Source of the DNA: Sphaerochaeta pleomorpha str. Grapes
Lineage (GTDB): Bacteria > Spirochaetota > Spirochaetia > Sphaerochaetales > Sphaerochaetaceae
Assembly (NCBI RefSeq): GCF_000236685.1
Contig: NC_016633.1
Location: 1,364,001-1,428,000, forward strand
DNA length: 64,000 nucleotides
Direction: 5' to 3'
Shown here: positions 7,980-17,336 of the stretch, in pieces
Layout of the letters: the number at the start of each line of letters is the position of its first letter
How positions within the stretch are numbered: the stretch's first letter is position 1
Notes under the pieces: model-generated
Seen by the model: only the letters and a program-made list of their open reading frames with translations
The model's database searches: none
Told to the model about the DNA's origin: nothing
Program-made: the position numbers and the translations under genes

Positions 7980-8777
7980 ATGAAGAAAAGCATCAACGTA
8001 TTACTTCTTGTTTCAATTGTGCTTGCACTTTCCTTTTCGATCATGGGATGTTCGAAACCAGCCCCTGTCGCACAGGCTCCTGCAGCCCCTGCCGCAAAAG
8101 CCCCAGTTTCCGACGGCTCAGAAGATTTGAAAATCGCTTATCAGGTTAACCTTGCAAAAGAAGACATGGACAACTATTTCTCCTTCACCGGTAACATCCG
8201 TTACATGGCTGTAGAGAAAGACCATGCTGATGCCGTAACCGGTGCTTCAGCCCTTGGTTCAACGCATCTTTTCCAGGCTTACCTCTATGATGTAGAAGGC
8301 AAGAACACTTTGTCCAGCGGACTTCGTGGCTTGTTCCTTTTCGGTGTTAATCCTTTCTCCCAGCTCACTGGTGACGCACTCAATGCCTCCAAGGCTAGCG
8401 ATGGCACAATTACCATCCAGTATGCCCACCGTGGAACCGCTTACCGCATTGTCACTGACAAGACCGGCAAGCTCTCCTTCCCCAACGGGACTTTTGAGCA
8501 GAGAGCAATCGGCTACATTGCAGGTAGCGCACCCCAGGTCATCAGCAAAGATTTCTCTGCTGACGGAACCACCGCAACCATCGACTGGGCCAAAGTATGG
8601 GACAGCAAAGTTGCAAGCGGTACCTTGGTAGACGACAAGTCAACCAAAAAGACCGGCGATATCACCAGAAGTGCTGATAGTGCCGATTCAATGTACTATT
8701 TCGATGGATCTTTGATGGTAACCCTCGAAAACGACATTCTCGGAATCAACGGTTCCTTGACTGCTGTCGGTCGTTAA
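7980..8777 (+). CDS. Lipoprotein of unknown function, 265 aa
   Basis: The N terminus is a clear lipoprotein signal ending in the lipobox SIMGC, with Cys24 lipidated. It is followed by an Ala/Pro-rich flexible linker (residues 26-46), then a domain of about 220 residues rich in Gly, Thr and Asp that looks beta-structured. No family was recognised. TTAGGAG lies eight bases before the ATG, a sigma70-type promoter lies upstream and a terminator follows, so it is monocistronic. Codon use is strongly biased (many GCT, GGT, CGT codons), suggesting high expression of an abundant surface protein. Confidence 0.8.
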   Translation: MKKSINVLLLVSIVLALSFSIMGCSKPAPVAQAPAAPAAKAPVSDGSEDLKIAYQVNLAKEDMDNYFSFTGNIRYMAVEKDHADAVTGASALGSTHLFQAYLYDVEGKNTLSSGLRGLFLFGVNPFSQLTGDALNASKASDGTITIQYAHRGTAYRIVTDKTGKLSFPNGTFEQRAIGYIAGSAPQVISKDFSADGTTATIDWAKVWDSKVASGTLVDDKSTKKTGDITRSADSADSMYYFDGSLMVTLENDILGINGSLTAVGR

Positions 8778-8801
8778 GTTCTCAGAACAGAAAATACCAT
8801 G

Positions 8802-8833
8802 GAGGTCTTCCCAAATCGGGAAGGCCTCTTTTA
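8802..8833 (+). terminator. Intrinsic terminator after the lipoprotein gene
   Basis: The arms GAGGTCTTCCC (8802-8812) and GGGAAGGCCTC (8818-8828, one G-T pair) enclose a short loop and are followed by TTTTA. It is 25 bp past the stop codon. Confidence 0.8.
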
Positions 8834-8950
8834 TATTCTCCGATAAAGAACATTTTTCCCGGAAATGTGATCGTACGACTCTCTAGCTCTCTGGATTTAC
8901 CAAAGCTTGCCATTCTATACTTGTGGGAAATTGCCAGGGGGAACGAAACA

Positions 8951-9970
8951 GTGAAAATTGCAATATATGGGGCCGGGTCTCTGGGGATTATCCTTGGGGC
9001 CTATCTCACAAAGGGTGGGATCCCTGTGGACCTCATCAACAGAAATGCGCTCCAAGTAGAGGCATTGCGTCAGCAAGGTGCCCAGGTTGTAGGATCAGCG
9101 CAATTCACTGTTCCTGTCTCAGCCCTATTGCCAAGCGAGATGAAAGAACGCTATGACCTCATTTTCCTCATGACCAAGCAATTGGACAATGAACGGGTCG
9201 TAAGAAACCTTATCCCGTTTTTACAGGATGACGGGGTTCTGTGTACCATGCAAAATGGATTGCCTGAGCTGGGTATTGCAAAAATTCTTGGAGAAAGCCG
9301 TGTCTTGGGCTGTACGATTGCATGGGGTGCCACCCTCGAAGGGCCTGGGGTTTCACGACTCACCTCCGAACTCGATACGCTTACGTTCAGCCTTGGCAGC
9401 CTGACCAGGAAAAAAGACGATGCATTGCTCCTCGAGGTTAAGGACATTTTGGAAAAAATGGGTCCAGTACACATAGAAGAAAACTTTCTGGGGGCTAGGT
9501 GGGTAAAACTGCTGGTCAACTCAGCGTTCAGCGGAATGGCTACGGTTCTTGGCTGTACCTTCGGGGAAGTTTCCCAAAACAAGAAGGCCAGGTTGTGTGC
9601 CCAGAGGATTATCAAGGAATGCATCGATGTAGCAAGGCAAGCAAACATCACAATTGAACCAATCCAGGGAAAGGATGCAGTAAAGCTATTTGACTATGCA
9701 TCAAAGCTCAAACAAAAACTATCCTTTTTCCTCATTCCCTTTGCCATGAAAAAGCATAAGAATCTTAAACCAAGCATGCTCCAGGACCTGGAGGCAGGCA
9801 AACCCTGTGAGGTAGACGCTATAAACGGAATAGTCTGCATGTATGGTAAAAACGTACAGGTCCCAACCCCCTATAATGACTTGGTAGTAGAAACTATCCA
9901 TGCGTTTGAGCAGGGGAAGGGAAAACCTGGGTTCGAGAATCTTCAAAGCTTTGAAAAGCTACAACACTAA
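8951..9970 (+). CDS. Ketopantoate reductase (ApbA/PanE) family oxidoreductase
   Basis: A 339-residue NADPH-dependent 2-ketoacid reductase of the ApbA/PanE family. GTG 8951 is taken as the start because AGGGGG precedes it by seven bases and the protein then opens directly with the Rossmann strand VKIAIYGAGSLG (GxGxxG). The NGL of the conserved 'MQNG' substrate-binding segment is present, and the C-terminal helical domain has the expected length. PanE makes pantoate for coenzyme A, but many paralogues in catabolic loci act on other 2-oxo acids. The convergent neighbour, overlapping by 12 bp, is a four-carbon acid sugar kinase, so the substrate is uncertain. Confidence 0.8.
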   Translation: MKIAIYGAGSLGIILGAYLTKGGIPVDLINRNALQVEALRQQGAQVVGSAQFTVPVSALLPSEMKERYDLIFLMTKQLDNERVVRNLIPFLQDDGVLCTMQNGLPELGIAKILGESRVLGCTIAWGATLEGPGVSRLTSELDTLTFSLGSLTRKKDDALLLEVKDILEKMGPVHIEENFLGARWVKLLVNSAFSGMATVLGCTFGEVSQNKKARLCAQRIIKECIDVARQANITIEPIQGKDAVKLFDYASKLKQKLSFFLIPFAMKKHKNLKPSMLQDLEAGKPCEVDAINGIVCMYGKNVQVPTPYNDLVVETIHAFEQGKGKPGFENLQSFEKLQH

Positions 9971-11194
9971 GTCAGGGGAAGCGGTCATCTTCTGGGCCTT
10001 CCTGAAGAAATCGACCTCCCCGAAGTTGCCAGATTTCAGCACAAGCTGGAAGGCTTTGTCCAGTGACCTGACCCAGGGTACCCCAGGGTCTATCTTTGGC
10101 CCGATCTCAAAGCCTTCCACGGCAAGTGCAGCTACAACCACAGCGGAAGTCTCTCCCCCTGCAACAATGAAGTTCTGTATGCCTTGCTTGGCAAGAAGCT
10201 TGGTTAATGCACTGAAGGTTGCCTCAATTGCAGGCCCTGCGTTCCCTGCTTTATCCGGTTGCTCAGTTGTAGCATAAACGAGGGGAGATAGCTCCCCTGC
10301 ACTCTGGGATAGCACCCAAGAGGCAACTTCTCTGGCATACTGGCTGTTATGCAGGCACTCGTGACTATCCAGAAAGAAGGAAGGTGCATACTTTTTATAC
10401 TCAGCTACCTGCTGGAGGGTGCACACAGAACAGGAGCCTGCAATAACCACACCCTTTCTTCTCTCAGGGATAAAAGGAGAAAAGCCCTTGGAGGAGGCTA
10501 TCTGACAGGCAAGGGGAACAGCAAGCCCCGACCCTCCGGTCAATAAAAGGAAATCGTTTGTTGCCTCAGCTATTGAGAAAAGGTCCTGCTCATTCAGGGC
10601 ATCAACGATAAGGTAGTTCGCCCCTGCTCTTCGCTCTTCTTCAATCCGTTCTCGTATCCTTCTTGGACCCTGAGCAATATCCTGATAGAAAATATGCGAG
10701 CAAACCCCTTTGCTTTGGCCTTCCATCAAACGGGACAGCTTTGCATCGGCCATGGGGGTGACCGGATGGTTTTTCATCCCCGATTCATGTAGCAACTGAT
10801 CATGGACAAACAAATACCCTTGGTAAACCGTTCTCCCATTCACTGGAAGCGAGGGACAGATAACGGTCTGGGAAATCTGCAGATATTCCAGCAAAGCATC
10901 GATTACCGGCCCGATATTTCCTTCATGGGTAGAGTCGAAAGTAGAACAATATTTATAGTAAAAACGGGTACATCCAGAACCAATAAGGAATCTGAGAGCC
11001 TCGAGGGCTTGGTGTTTGGCCTCTTCCACAGGGCAAGAGCGAATCTTCAAGCTGACTACGATTGCCTCGTGTCCTTCCCTGGCTTGCCTTGCAGGGACTC
11101 CATTGAACATTACTGTGGCCATTCCGTTATCTGCCAAAAACCCTGCCATATCGGTAGCACCTGTAAAATCATCAGCAATTACCCCTAAACGCAT
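9959..11194 (-). CDS. Four-carbon acid sugar kinase family protein (DUF1537/OtnK-like)
   Basis: A 411-residue kinase of the family that phosphorylates 3-oxo-tetronates, D-threonate or D-erythronate. The N terminus MRLGVIADDFTGATDMA is the hallmark, with DD binding substrate. The C-terminal nucleotide-binding half has VAGGETSA and GFEIGPKIDPGVPWV. In other bacteria the gene sits with an OtnC-type aldolase, OtnI isomerase or a PdxA2-type dehydrogenase; none is in this window. The last codons overlap the convergent reductase gene by 12 bp, so the two are not cotranscribed. Substrate is unassigned. Confidence 0.88.
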   Translation of the reverse strand: MRLGVIADDFTGATDMAGFLADNGMATVMFNGVPARQAREGHEAIVVSLKIRSCPVEEAKHQALEALRFLIGSGCTRFYYKYCSTFDSTHEGNIGPVIDALLEYLQISQTVICPSLPVNGRTVYQGYLFVHDQLLHESGMKNHPVTPMADAKLSRLMEGQSKGVCSHIFYQDIAQGPRRIRERIEEERRAGANYLIVDALNEQDLFSIAEATNDFLLLTGGSGLAVPLACQIASSKGFSPFIPERRKGVVIAGSCSVCTLQQVAEYKKYAPSFFLDSHECLHNSQYAREVASWVLSQSAGELSPLVYATTEQPDKAGNAGPAIEATFSALTKLLAKQGIQNFIVAGGETSAVVVAALAVEGFEIGPKIDPGVPWVRSLDKAFQLVLKSGNFGEVDFFRKAQKMTASPDLVL

Positions 11195-11778
11195 AACAAC
11201 CCCTTTTAGCGATAGTAGCCTTCTGCAAAGGAAAAAGACAATCCCCAGTATTCACTTCATTTGCTATATATATACAGACACCAGGAGACTCCTGAGGGAA
11301 GGACAAGACACAGCACCCAGGTTAGGCTTGAGCTTTGCCGCTTTGAGGCCCAAGCATCAACGATTTTTGAAAGTCTTTACCATTGCAGGGACTACCGGCG
11401 AACAAAGCTCACGATAACTAAGAAGCTTTTTGACAACCTCTGCATTCCCCCTTCGGCTGTCCAACGCGTCTGTTACCTCACTATCCATTACCACCCCTAC
11501 CTGCAGGGAAGTTCAGTTGGCTAATAATTCATTATATAGAATGATTTTTGATTAAAAATCATGAAAACAGCATGGCTTTTAAAACAACCAGAACCTAGGG
11601 AAAAACATACAAACCAACAGCAGGAACAAAATTCCTCCAGGCCCTGATGTATTTCGATTGACAGCAATACAGTTGACCAACTTCTGAGCAAACAAACCCC
11701 TGTAATGTTTTCAGAATTTTCAAAACGGTAGACAGTTCAAATCCCACATGGTATAGTTTTCTTACGGAAGAGGGCAAA
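11195..11778. other. 580-bp gap between kinase and acyltransferase genes
   Basis: No supported gene is seen. Left of centre is the 13-base palindrome CAGGAG-A-CTCCTG (11282-11294), just upstream of a minus-strand TATATA element (about 11266-11273), so it may be an operator for the leftward kinase gene. The right end carries the acyltransferase promoter. The frames present are short and unlike any family known to me. Confidence 0.5.
11729..11757 (+). promoter_or_regulatory. Sigma70-type promoter of the acyltransferase-symporter operon
   Basis: TAGACA (11729-11734) and TATAGT (11752-11757) are spaced by 17 bp, 21 bp before the GTG start. Confidence 0.6.
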
Positions 11779-13011
11779 GTGTCGAAAACACCACTATTTA
11801 TCAAAATCGCTCGCCCAACCTATGGGGCTTATTTATTGCGCCGAAATCATGTTGAAACGGTAGGAATGGAACTGCTTTCCCAATTGAAAGGCCCATTTCT
11901 GGTTCTTGGAAACCATACCCATACCTTGGATGCCTTTTTTATTTCGGCAGCATCGCCTGTACATATCCGTTGGGTAGCAGGTGCCTATCTGTTCAAACTC
12001 CGTTTCGTCAAGACTATGGTAAGCAGATGGATCGGGGGAATCTCGAAGCAACAGGGAAGAAGTGATTTCCAGACCATCAGGGATATCTCAGCTGCCCTAA
12101 AAAACGGAGAAGTCGTCGGCTTGTTTCCCGAAGGGACTAGGACTTGGGACGGAGAGCCGGTAGGCTTTGACGAAGCAACGGCAAAGCTTGTAAGAATGTT
12201 CAAAGTACCGGTAGTTATCGTAAACCTCGAAGGCGGATATCTTTTGAAACCCAGATGGTCCGATACAAGTCGCAAGGGAACGGTTACCCTACGGGTACTC
12301 CCTCCCCTGATGCCAGAGACTATCAAAACCATGAAACTTGCTGAGTTAATGGCCTATTTGCAACAACATATCGGGTTCTCACACCAAGAATGGCAAAAGA
12401 AAACCCATAGGCCTTTCAAAAACAAAGCCAAGGCAAAGGGATTGGAACGGGTCCTGTACATCTGTCCCGACTGTGGCGCCAAAAGCAGCATAAAGACTGA
12501 GAAAAACCTCATTACCTGTACCCATTGCAATATGACAGTACAACTCGACGAATTCGAACAGTTTGTTTCAATAAAAGGAAACAATACCTTTAAGAACCTC
12601 CCCCAATGGCATACGTGGGAGATCGGCCAGTTGCATAACCTGGTTTTGACAGCAAAAAAAGAAACCCTGCTATTCCCTCCCGACAGAGGGGTCTTACTTC
12701 AAATAGGATTAGGACAAACCTTAGTGACCCTTAGCAAAGATTTTGAAGTTACCCTGACCAAAGATGCAATAACCATCCACAGGCAGGATCGCAATGATTC
12801 CAAGATCATGGGCAATGAGGAAACCATCGTTTTCCCGTTTGACAATATCCAGTCCATGATTATCAATGCGAAATCAACCATCGAGCTTTATCGTGGCGAA
12901 GAACTTTACAGGATCCGAATAGAAAAAGGCTCTTCCATCTTAAAATACACAGAAACCTATGCAGCAATAAAAAAACAAATCCAATCTTTAAAATCAGGGG
13001 TGTGCACATGA
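11779..13011 (+). CDS. PlsC-type acyltransferase with zinc ribbon and C-terminal extension
   Basis: The first 200 residues are a glycerolphosphate-type acyltransferase domain: the catalytic HX4D motif is H46-D51 in NHTHTLDAF, and the substrate motif FPEGTR is at 116-121. Such enzymes normally acylate lysophosphatidic acid for phospholipid synthesis. After it comes a four-cysteine zinc ribbon (C229, C232, C247, C250) and a beta-rich C-terminal domain of about 140 residues that could be PH-like. Ordinary PlsC has about 240 residues, so the extension is unusual. GTG start follows GAGGG. It overlaps the symporter gene at ATGA, so the two are translationally coupled. Confidence 0.85.
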   Translation: MSKTPLFIKIARPTYGAYLLRRNHVETVGMELLSQLKGPFLVLGNHTHTLDAFFISAASPVHIRWVAGAYLFKLRFVKTMVSRWIGGISKQQGRSDFQTIRDISAALKNGEVVGLFPEGTRTWDGEPVGFDEATAKLVRMFKVPVVIVNLEGGYLLKPRWSDTSRKGTVTLRVLPPLMPETIKTMKLAELMAYLQQHIGFSHQEWQKKTHRPFKNKAKAKGLERVLYICPDCGAKSSIKTEKNLITCTHCNMTVQLDEFEQFVSIKGNNTFKNLPQWHTWEIGQLHNLVLTAKKETLLFPPDRGVLLQIGLGQTLVTLSKDFEVTLTKDAITIHRQDRNDSKIMGNEETIVFPFDNIQSMIINAKSTIELYRGEELYRIRIEKGSSILKYTETYAAIKKQIQSLKSGVCT

Positions 13012-14435
13012 ACTGGAACTACATAATACATATTGGCATCATTTCCTTTGCCTTGCTTTTTGCAGCCCTGCTGCGTTCACGTATTCGTTTTTTCCAACGC
13101 TTCCTTATGCCCGCACCCATCATCGCAGGGTTGATCCTGCTTATTTTCTACAACTTCATTACCCCCTATTGGGGCCTTAGCAATGCCTTCCTCGGAGAAA
13201 TGGTCTACCACTTGCTGAACCTCTCCTTCATAGCCATGCTGCTACGGGTAACCCCAAGCGAGAAAAACAGGGTAAAAGGGAAACGAATGTTAGCCGAGAA
13301 CGTAACGGCCGTCATGGGCCAATATGGGCTACAATGTACCCTTGGCCTCTCCGTTACCGCTTTATTGATAGCAACGGTGAAACCCGACCTGTTCCCCGCA
13401 ATAGGGTATTCCCTTCCCATGGGCTTTGAACTTGGACCTGGACAGGCTTACTCAATCGGGACAACCTGGGAGAAAATGGGATTCGTAGGAGGTTCTTCGG
13501 TAGGGTTGTCCTTGGCTGCCATCGGCTTTTTACTCGGTAGCTTCGGTGGGGTTATCCTCATAAACCAAGGTTTGAAACGGGGATGGATTGGAAAAGAATA
13601 CCGGGACAAGATCAACAGCAAAAGCGTCAGGACCGGATTCTTCAGCAGGGACCAGAAAGAGAGACCCATCGGCTCGTATCTCTCTACCGATGGGGAATCT
13701 TTGGATACCCTCAGCTATCATATCGCCTTGGTTATGCTCACCTACCTTATTAGCTGGGGTTTTCTCACCGGCCTAAGCGCTTTGCTCTCCCTCATCGGCC
13801 CTATCGGCACAGAATTGGCAGACAGCCTCTGGGGAATCAACTTCATATTCAGTGCCCTTTGTGCAATCGCTGTAAAACTCACCATGCGTTTCTTCAAGGT
13901 CGATACCACCATTGACAACGCTACTTGTAACAGGATAAGCGGGCTCTCGGTAGACCTTACCGTCGCTTCGTCCCTTGGTGCCATTTCCATCGTTGCGGTG
14001 CAGGGCTACTGGCTGCCTATTTTGGCCTTGGTCCTTGCAGGCGTATTGGCAACCGTTTTCATCCTACCCTGGTATTGTTCCCGGCTTTATGACGATCACC
14101 AGTTCTACCGGATGCTCCTCATCTACGGGACAGCAACGGGAACACTCCCGACCGGCCTTGCCCTGTTGAGGGTAGTAGATCCCGATTTCGAGACTCCGGT
14201 GGCTACCGACTATCTGTATTCGGTTGGAATCGTATTCATGCTGGCAATCCCTATCATTCTCACCATCAACCTTCCGGCTTTCAGCGTTACTAAAGGAAAA
14301 CCAAGCCTTTTTTGGCTTGCACTAGGAATCTCTGCTATATATCTGCTTGTTTCCTTTGTTTCCTATGTGTTCCTTGCAAAGAAAAAAGCCTTTGCAAATG
14401 CCAAAAAGTTGTTCTACATGGATAACCGGGAATAG
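13008..14435 (+). CDS. GltS-type sodium/glutamate symporter family protein
   Basis: A 475-residue integral membrane protein with about ten to twelve hydrophobic helices, resembling the Na+/glutamate symporter (GltS/ESS) family: it has the N-terminal PAPIIAGL segment, a central GFELGPGQA loop and the TGTLPTGLALLRVVDP segment. The central cytoplasmic loop (about residues 190-245) is long and charged. The start is ATG 13008, seven bases after AGGGG and overlapping the acyltransferase stop at ATGA. Substrate is inferred from family only and could be another dicarboxylate. Pairing with an acyltransferase has no obvious logic. Confidence 0.8.
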   Translation: MNWNYIIHIGIISFALLFAALLRSRIRFFQRFLMPAPIIAGLILLIFYNFITPYWGLSNAFLGEMVYHLLNLSFIAMLLRVTPSEKNRVKGKRMLAENVTAVMGQYGLQCTLGLSVTALLIATVKPDLFPAIGYSLPMGFELGPGQAYSIGTTWEKMGFVGGSSVGLSLAAIGFLLGSFGGVILINQGLKRGWIGKEYRDKINSKSVRTGFFSRDQKERPIGSYLSTDGESLDTLSYHIALVMLTYLISWGFLTGLSALLSLIGPIGTELADSLWGINFIFSALCAIAVKLTMRFFKVDTTIDNATCNRISGLSVDLTVASSLGAISIVAVQGYWLPILALVLAGVLATVFILPWYCSRLYDDHQFYRMLLIYGTATGTLPTGLALLRVVDPDFETPVATDYLYSVGIVFMLAIPIILTINLPAFSVTKGKPSLFWLALGISAIYLLVSFVSYVFLAKKKAFANAKKLFYMDNRE

Positions 14436-14500
14436 GCAAACAGTAAAAACTTTTAAAAATATTGTGGATTCCCTTTGTATAGCAGGGGAAGATACTTCTG

Positions 14501-14528
14501 GAGGCAAGGTTTTATTTGACCTTGCCTC
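14501..14528 (+). terminator. Hairpin after the symporter gene
   Basis: The perfect 10-bp arms GAGGCAAGGT (14501-14510) and ACCTTGCCTC (14519-14528) flank an 8-nt loop, 66 bp past the stop codon. No U-run follows, so it is a weak terminator or a processing/stabilising hairpin. Confidence 0.5.
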
Positions 14529-14557
14529 TGATTATCTAAAGGCAGGGGAAAGCAGGG

Positions 14558-15186
14558 AACAAATTATATGCCATGATTTTCAAAAGAAAATCCATGTGGA
14601 AATACAATGAAACCCTACATTTGAGTGAGGCTGAAATAGCTGAAATCGAAGCAGCGACAAAACGCATCGTACCGCTTATTGAAACTATTTCCGTTCGGTT
14701 TACCATAGTAGAAAGGAGTAAGACTACTGCCAGACAGGGCAAATACTGCCTTCTGCTGTATAGCGATATCTCCTCAATGCAGGCTACCTCTTGGCGCAAA
14801 TGGACCTCTTTCTCGCTTCGCACAACCTAGGATCGCTTTGGTACGCCCTTGCAAAACCTGACCAAATGCAAGTCGGTGGACTTGCGTATGTCATCATGCT
14901 AGCTTTTGGCAAAAGCCAGGAACAAGACTTCCGAAAGAACCTGTCCGATTTCAAGCGAAAACAACAGCATCACTGTCTATCGCAGCACAAGTGTCAAATC
15001 CTTCATTCCAGCGAGCAAACCACCCTACTACAATTCCATCGATAGGGGAATATGCTTATGTTTTCTGGAAATTTCCTTGGCAAAAACAGGATATACATTT
15101 ACGAGACATCTTTCTGACAATGAAAAAACTGACGGACAATTGGTTGAGATTGCGAACTACAAGATTGGCAAAACAAAAACTTTTTA
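14558..15186 (+). pseudogene. Decayed nitroreductase-family gene
   Basis: Three pieces in two frames rebuild a small-nitroreductase protein. The first piece reads LYAMIFKRKSMWKYNETLHL and ends in GKYCLLLYSD; a start codon is missing where it should be near 14558. Around 14770 the frame shifts, and the second piece continues LLNAGYLLAQMDLFLASHNL and YVIMLAFGK to FKRK near 14958. There, about 40 residues including the expected LAPSAxNSQPW segment are gone and the frame shifts back. The third piece reads NNSITVYRSTSVKSF to the end near 15186. The intact enzymes reduce nitro or quinone compounds with FMN. This copy cannot be functional. Confidence 0.85.
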
Positions 15187-15237
15187 AGAAGAATATACAA
15201 ACTGAATCGCGGAGGGCTCTGGACAAACTTTTGTTTT

Positions 15238-15263
15238 TAGTGTATTAGTTAACTAGTGCACTA
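15238..15263 (+). promoter_or_regulatory. 26-bp palindromic operator for the GntR/YtrA-type regulator
   Basis: The half TAGTGTATTAGTT is followed directly by AACTAGTGCACTA; the two arms are inverted copies with 11 of 13 positions matching. It lies 21 bp before the ATP-binding-protein start codon. Palindromes of this kind (GTGTAxTAGTTAACTAx...) are typical YtrA-subfamily GntR operators, and such a regulator is encoded third in this operon, so autoregulation is likely. Confidence 0.75.
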
Positions 15264-15284
15264 GATTTGACAAGGAGACACTAC

Positions 15285-16178
15285 ATGACCAATAAGGTAC
15301 TATCAGAATCTGCAGGCCTGGGACAAGGTCCTCTGGTTTCAATGCAGAACCTTAGTTTCAACTATGGGAAAAAATCTGTTTTCTCCCATCTGGACCTGAC
15401 TATAGAAAGTGGAAACATCTATGGGTTACTCGGAAAGAACGGTGCGGGAAAGACAACGCTGTTAAAGTTACTCTCCGGACAGCTGTTCCCCTCTGAGGGG
15501 ACAATAACCTCGCTCTCATTCGACCCCACCAAAAGAAATCCAGACATGCTCAAGGAAATCTTTTATCTACCGGAGGAATTCCCCCTGCCCAAAATGAAGC
15601 TGAAGGAATACCTGGCAATGAGGACCCCTTTTTACCCTCGTTTCGACCATGCCCAGTTCGAGACCTATTATAAAAACTTCGAACTTGACGTAGACCAGAA
15701 CATTAACGAACTTTCCTTCGGACAAAAGAAAAAGTTGTTGCTTTCCTTCGGTCTAGCATCGAATACGGCTCTACTCATTCTTGACGAGCCTACCAATGGA
15801 CTGGACATTCCCTCAAAGAAACAGTTCAGGCAGACCGTTGCCTCGGCTATGACCGAAAATAGAACCTTCATTATCTCCACCCACCAGGTGAGAGACATGG
15901 AAAACCTGATCGACCCTATTATCGTGTTGCATAACGGAGTGGTCATCTTCAAAAACTCAGTCGATTCGGTTACCGATAAGTATGCACTCCACCTTTGCCA
16001 GAAAGAACCTACTCCAGGAGAAGCTGTCTACTCGGAAAAAGTATTGGGTGGCTGGATGGTCATGCAGGAACGTACAGATGAAGACAGCCAAATCCCTATC
16101 GATTTGGAAACCCTTTTCAACGCAGTAATAGAAAACCCCAAGACCTTTGGGTCTAATCTATCGGGAGGTGTCCAATGA
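15285..16178 (+). CDS. ABC transporter ATP-binding protein (YtrB-like)
   Basis: A 297-residue ATPase with Walker A GKNGAGKT (50-57), signature LSFGQKKK and Walker B LLILDEPTNGLD. The start is ATG 15285, after AAGGAGA. It forms the first gene of a four-gene operon with a membrane protein (overlap 4 bp), a GntR/YtrA regulator and a tiny membrane protein. YtrA-type operons elsewhere encode exporters induced by cell-wall antibiotics; substrate here is unknown. Confidence 0.9.
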   Translation: MTNKVLSESAGLGQGPLVSMQNLSFNYGKKSVFSHLDLTIESGNIYGLLGKNGAGKTTLLKLLSGQLFPSEGTITSLSFDPTKRNPDMLKEIFYLPEEFPLPKMKLKEYLAMRTPFYPRFDHAQFETYYKNFELDVDQNINELSFGQKKKLLLSFGLASNTALLILDEPTNGLDIPSKKQFRQTVASAMTENRTFIISTHQVRDMENLIDPIIVLHNGVVIFKNSVDSVTDKYALHLCQKEPTPGEAVYSEKVLGGWMVMQERTDEDSQIPIDLETLFNAVIENPKTFGSNLSGGVQ

Positions 16179-16960
16179 GATTCCTATATGTAGCGAACCG
16201 TGAAATCCAGACACGGAAAAAAGAACTGGCAATCTATGCCATTACCGTTATCCTTATCATGCTCGTCAATGAAACAGCAAGCGCCATCTATTCCCGCTAT
16301 ACGGGAAACCTGACCCATGAGACCATCTATTCAGGGTTTTTCCCTGGGCTTTTATTCGTTGGTGGCTTTATCCTTACGAGTCTGGTCTTTGTAAACGATA
16401 TGTTCAGCAAAGAACACCAGAATGAATGGCTTATGTTGCCTGCCACTTCCCTGGAGAAATTCCTCGCAAAAGGAATACTGACTGCATTTGCCTACCCTGT
16501 CGCACTTATACTGGTAATGACCATTGCTTCAGTCTTCATCGAGGCACTCATGCTGCTTTTCTTTGGAAGCCCGTTTACGATGTTCAACCCGTTAGTATCT
16601 GAGGTGGGTTCCCAGCTTGCCATGTATTTTGTCTGGCAATCGGTGTTCCTCCTTGGGGCAACCTTGTTCCATAAAGCCCATTTCATCAAGACAGTTCTAG
16701 CCTTGTTTGTTTTGGCCATTGTGATGGGGCTGCTGGGAATGCTGTTCGCACGGATCTTTTTCCCGCTTATCACCGGCATTTCCCCCTTCTCCAGAACTAT
16801 CTCTTTTTCATTCTCTTCCGTCCAGCGAATTGAGGATGTAGCAGGTTTACGAGTATTCATTACCCTGGGAAAGATCATCTACTATGCAGTGCTCCCACTC
16901 TTCTGCTGGGTTACCGCCTACTTTAAGGTTGAGGAGGTCCAAGCAACCGATGCAGTTTAA
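16175..16960 (+). CDS. ABC-2-type membrane protein of the YtrA-type exporter
   Basis: A 261-residue integral membrane protein with about six hydrophobic helices and no enzymatic motif, consistent with the membrane half of an ABC-2 exporter. Its start overlaps the ATPase stop (ATGA) and its stop overlaps the GntR regulator start by 11 bp, so the four genes are translationally coupled. Sequence similarity to known permeases is not obvious by eye; assignment rests on context and topology. Confidence 0.75.
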   Translation: MRFLYVANREIQTRKKELAIYAITVILIMLVNETASAIYSRYTGNLTHETIYSGFFPGLLFVGGFILTSLVFVNDMFSKEHQNEWLMLPATSLEKFLAKGILTAFAYPVALILVMTIASVFIEALMLLFFGSPFTMFNPLVSEVGSQLAMYFVWQSVFLLGATLFHKAHFIKTVLALFVLAIVMGLLGMLFARIFFPLITGISPFSRTISFSFSSVQRIEDVAGLRVFITLGKIIYYAVLPLFCWVTAYFKVEEVQATDAV

Positions 16961-17336
16961 TACACGATTACCTATATATATCCAGATTGCCGGATATATC
17001 CACGACCTGATCCTCAATGGGACCTGGGCCGATGGCGAGAGAATCCCCTCGGTGAGAGACCTGGCAGTGGAACTTGAGGTTAATCCAAACACTGTCATTC
17101 GTACCTATGCGATTCTCCAGGATGAAGGAACCTTGGACAACCAGCGGGGAATCGGGTACTTTACCTCCCCCCATGCCCGGGAGCTTGTCCTTCAGAAGAA
17201 ACGGGAACAGTTCATCAAGTCGGAACTGCCTTCGCTATTTACCTCCTTGGACGTACTGGATATTCCGTTCAAGGAACTGGAAACCTATTATGAGACTTTC
17301 AAAAAGGAACAATCAAACCATGAAATCAAAAAATAA
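16950..17336 (+). CDS. GntR-family regulator, YtrA subfamily
   Basis: A 128-residue repressor: a winged helix (IYIQIAGYIHDLILNGTWADGE..., then SVRDLAVELEVNPNTVIRTY) followed by only a short dimerisation helix region, the size and layout of YtrA-type GntR proteins that lack an effector-binding domain. ATG 16950 is chosen because GAGGAGG lies 12 bases before it and the fold begins at once. It probably binds the 26-bp palindrome at 15238-15263 and controls its own operon. Confidence 0.9.
   Translation: MQFNTRLPIYIQIAGYIHDLILNGTWADGERIPSVRDLAVELEVNPNTVIRTYAILQDEGTLDNQRGIGYFTSPHARELVLQKKREQFIKSELPSLFTSLDVLDIPFKELETYYETFKKEQSNHEIKK

Noticed and set aside
9151-9651. Minus-strand frame of 166 codons inside the ketopantoate-reductase gene
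   Set aside because: Shadow of the real gene, which has the correct family motifs.
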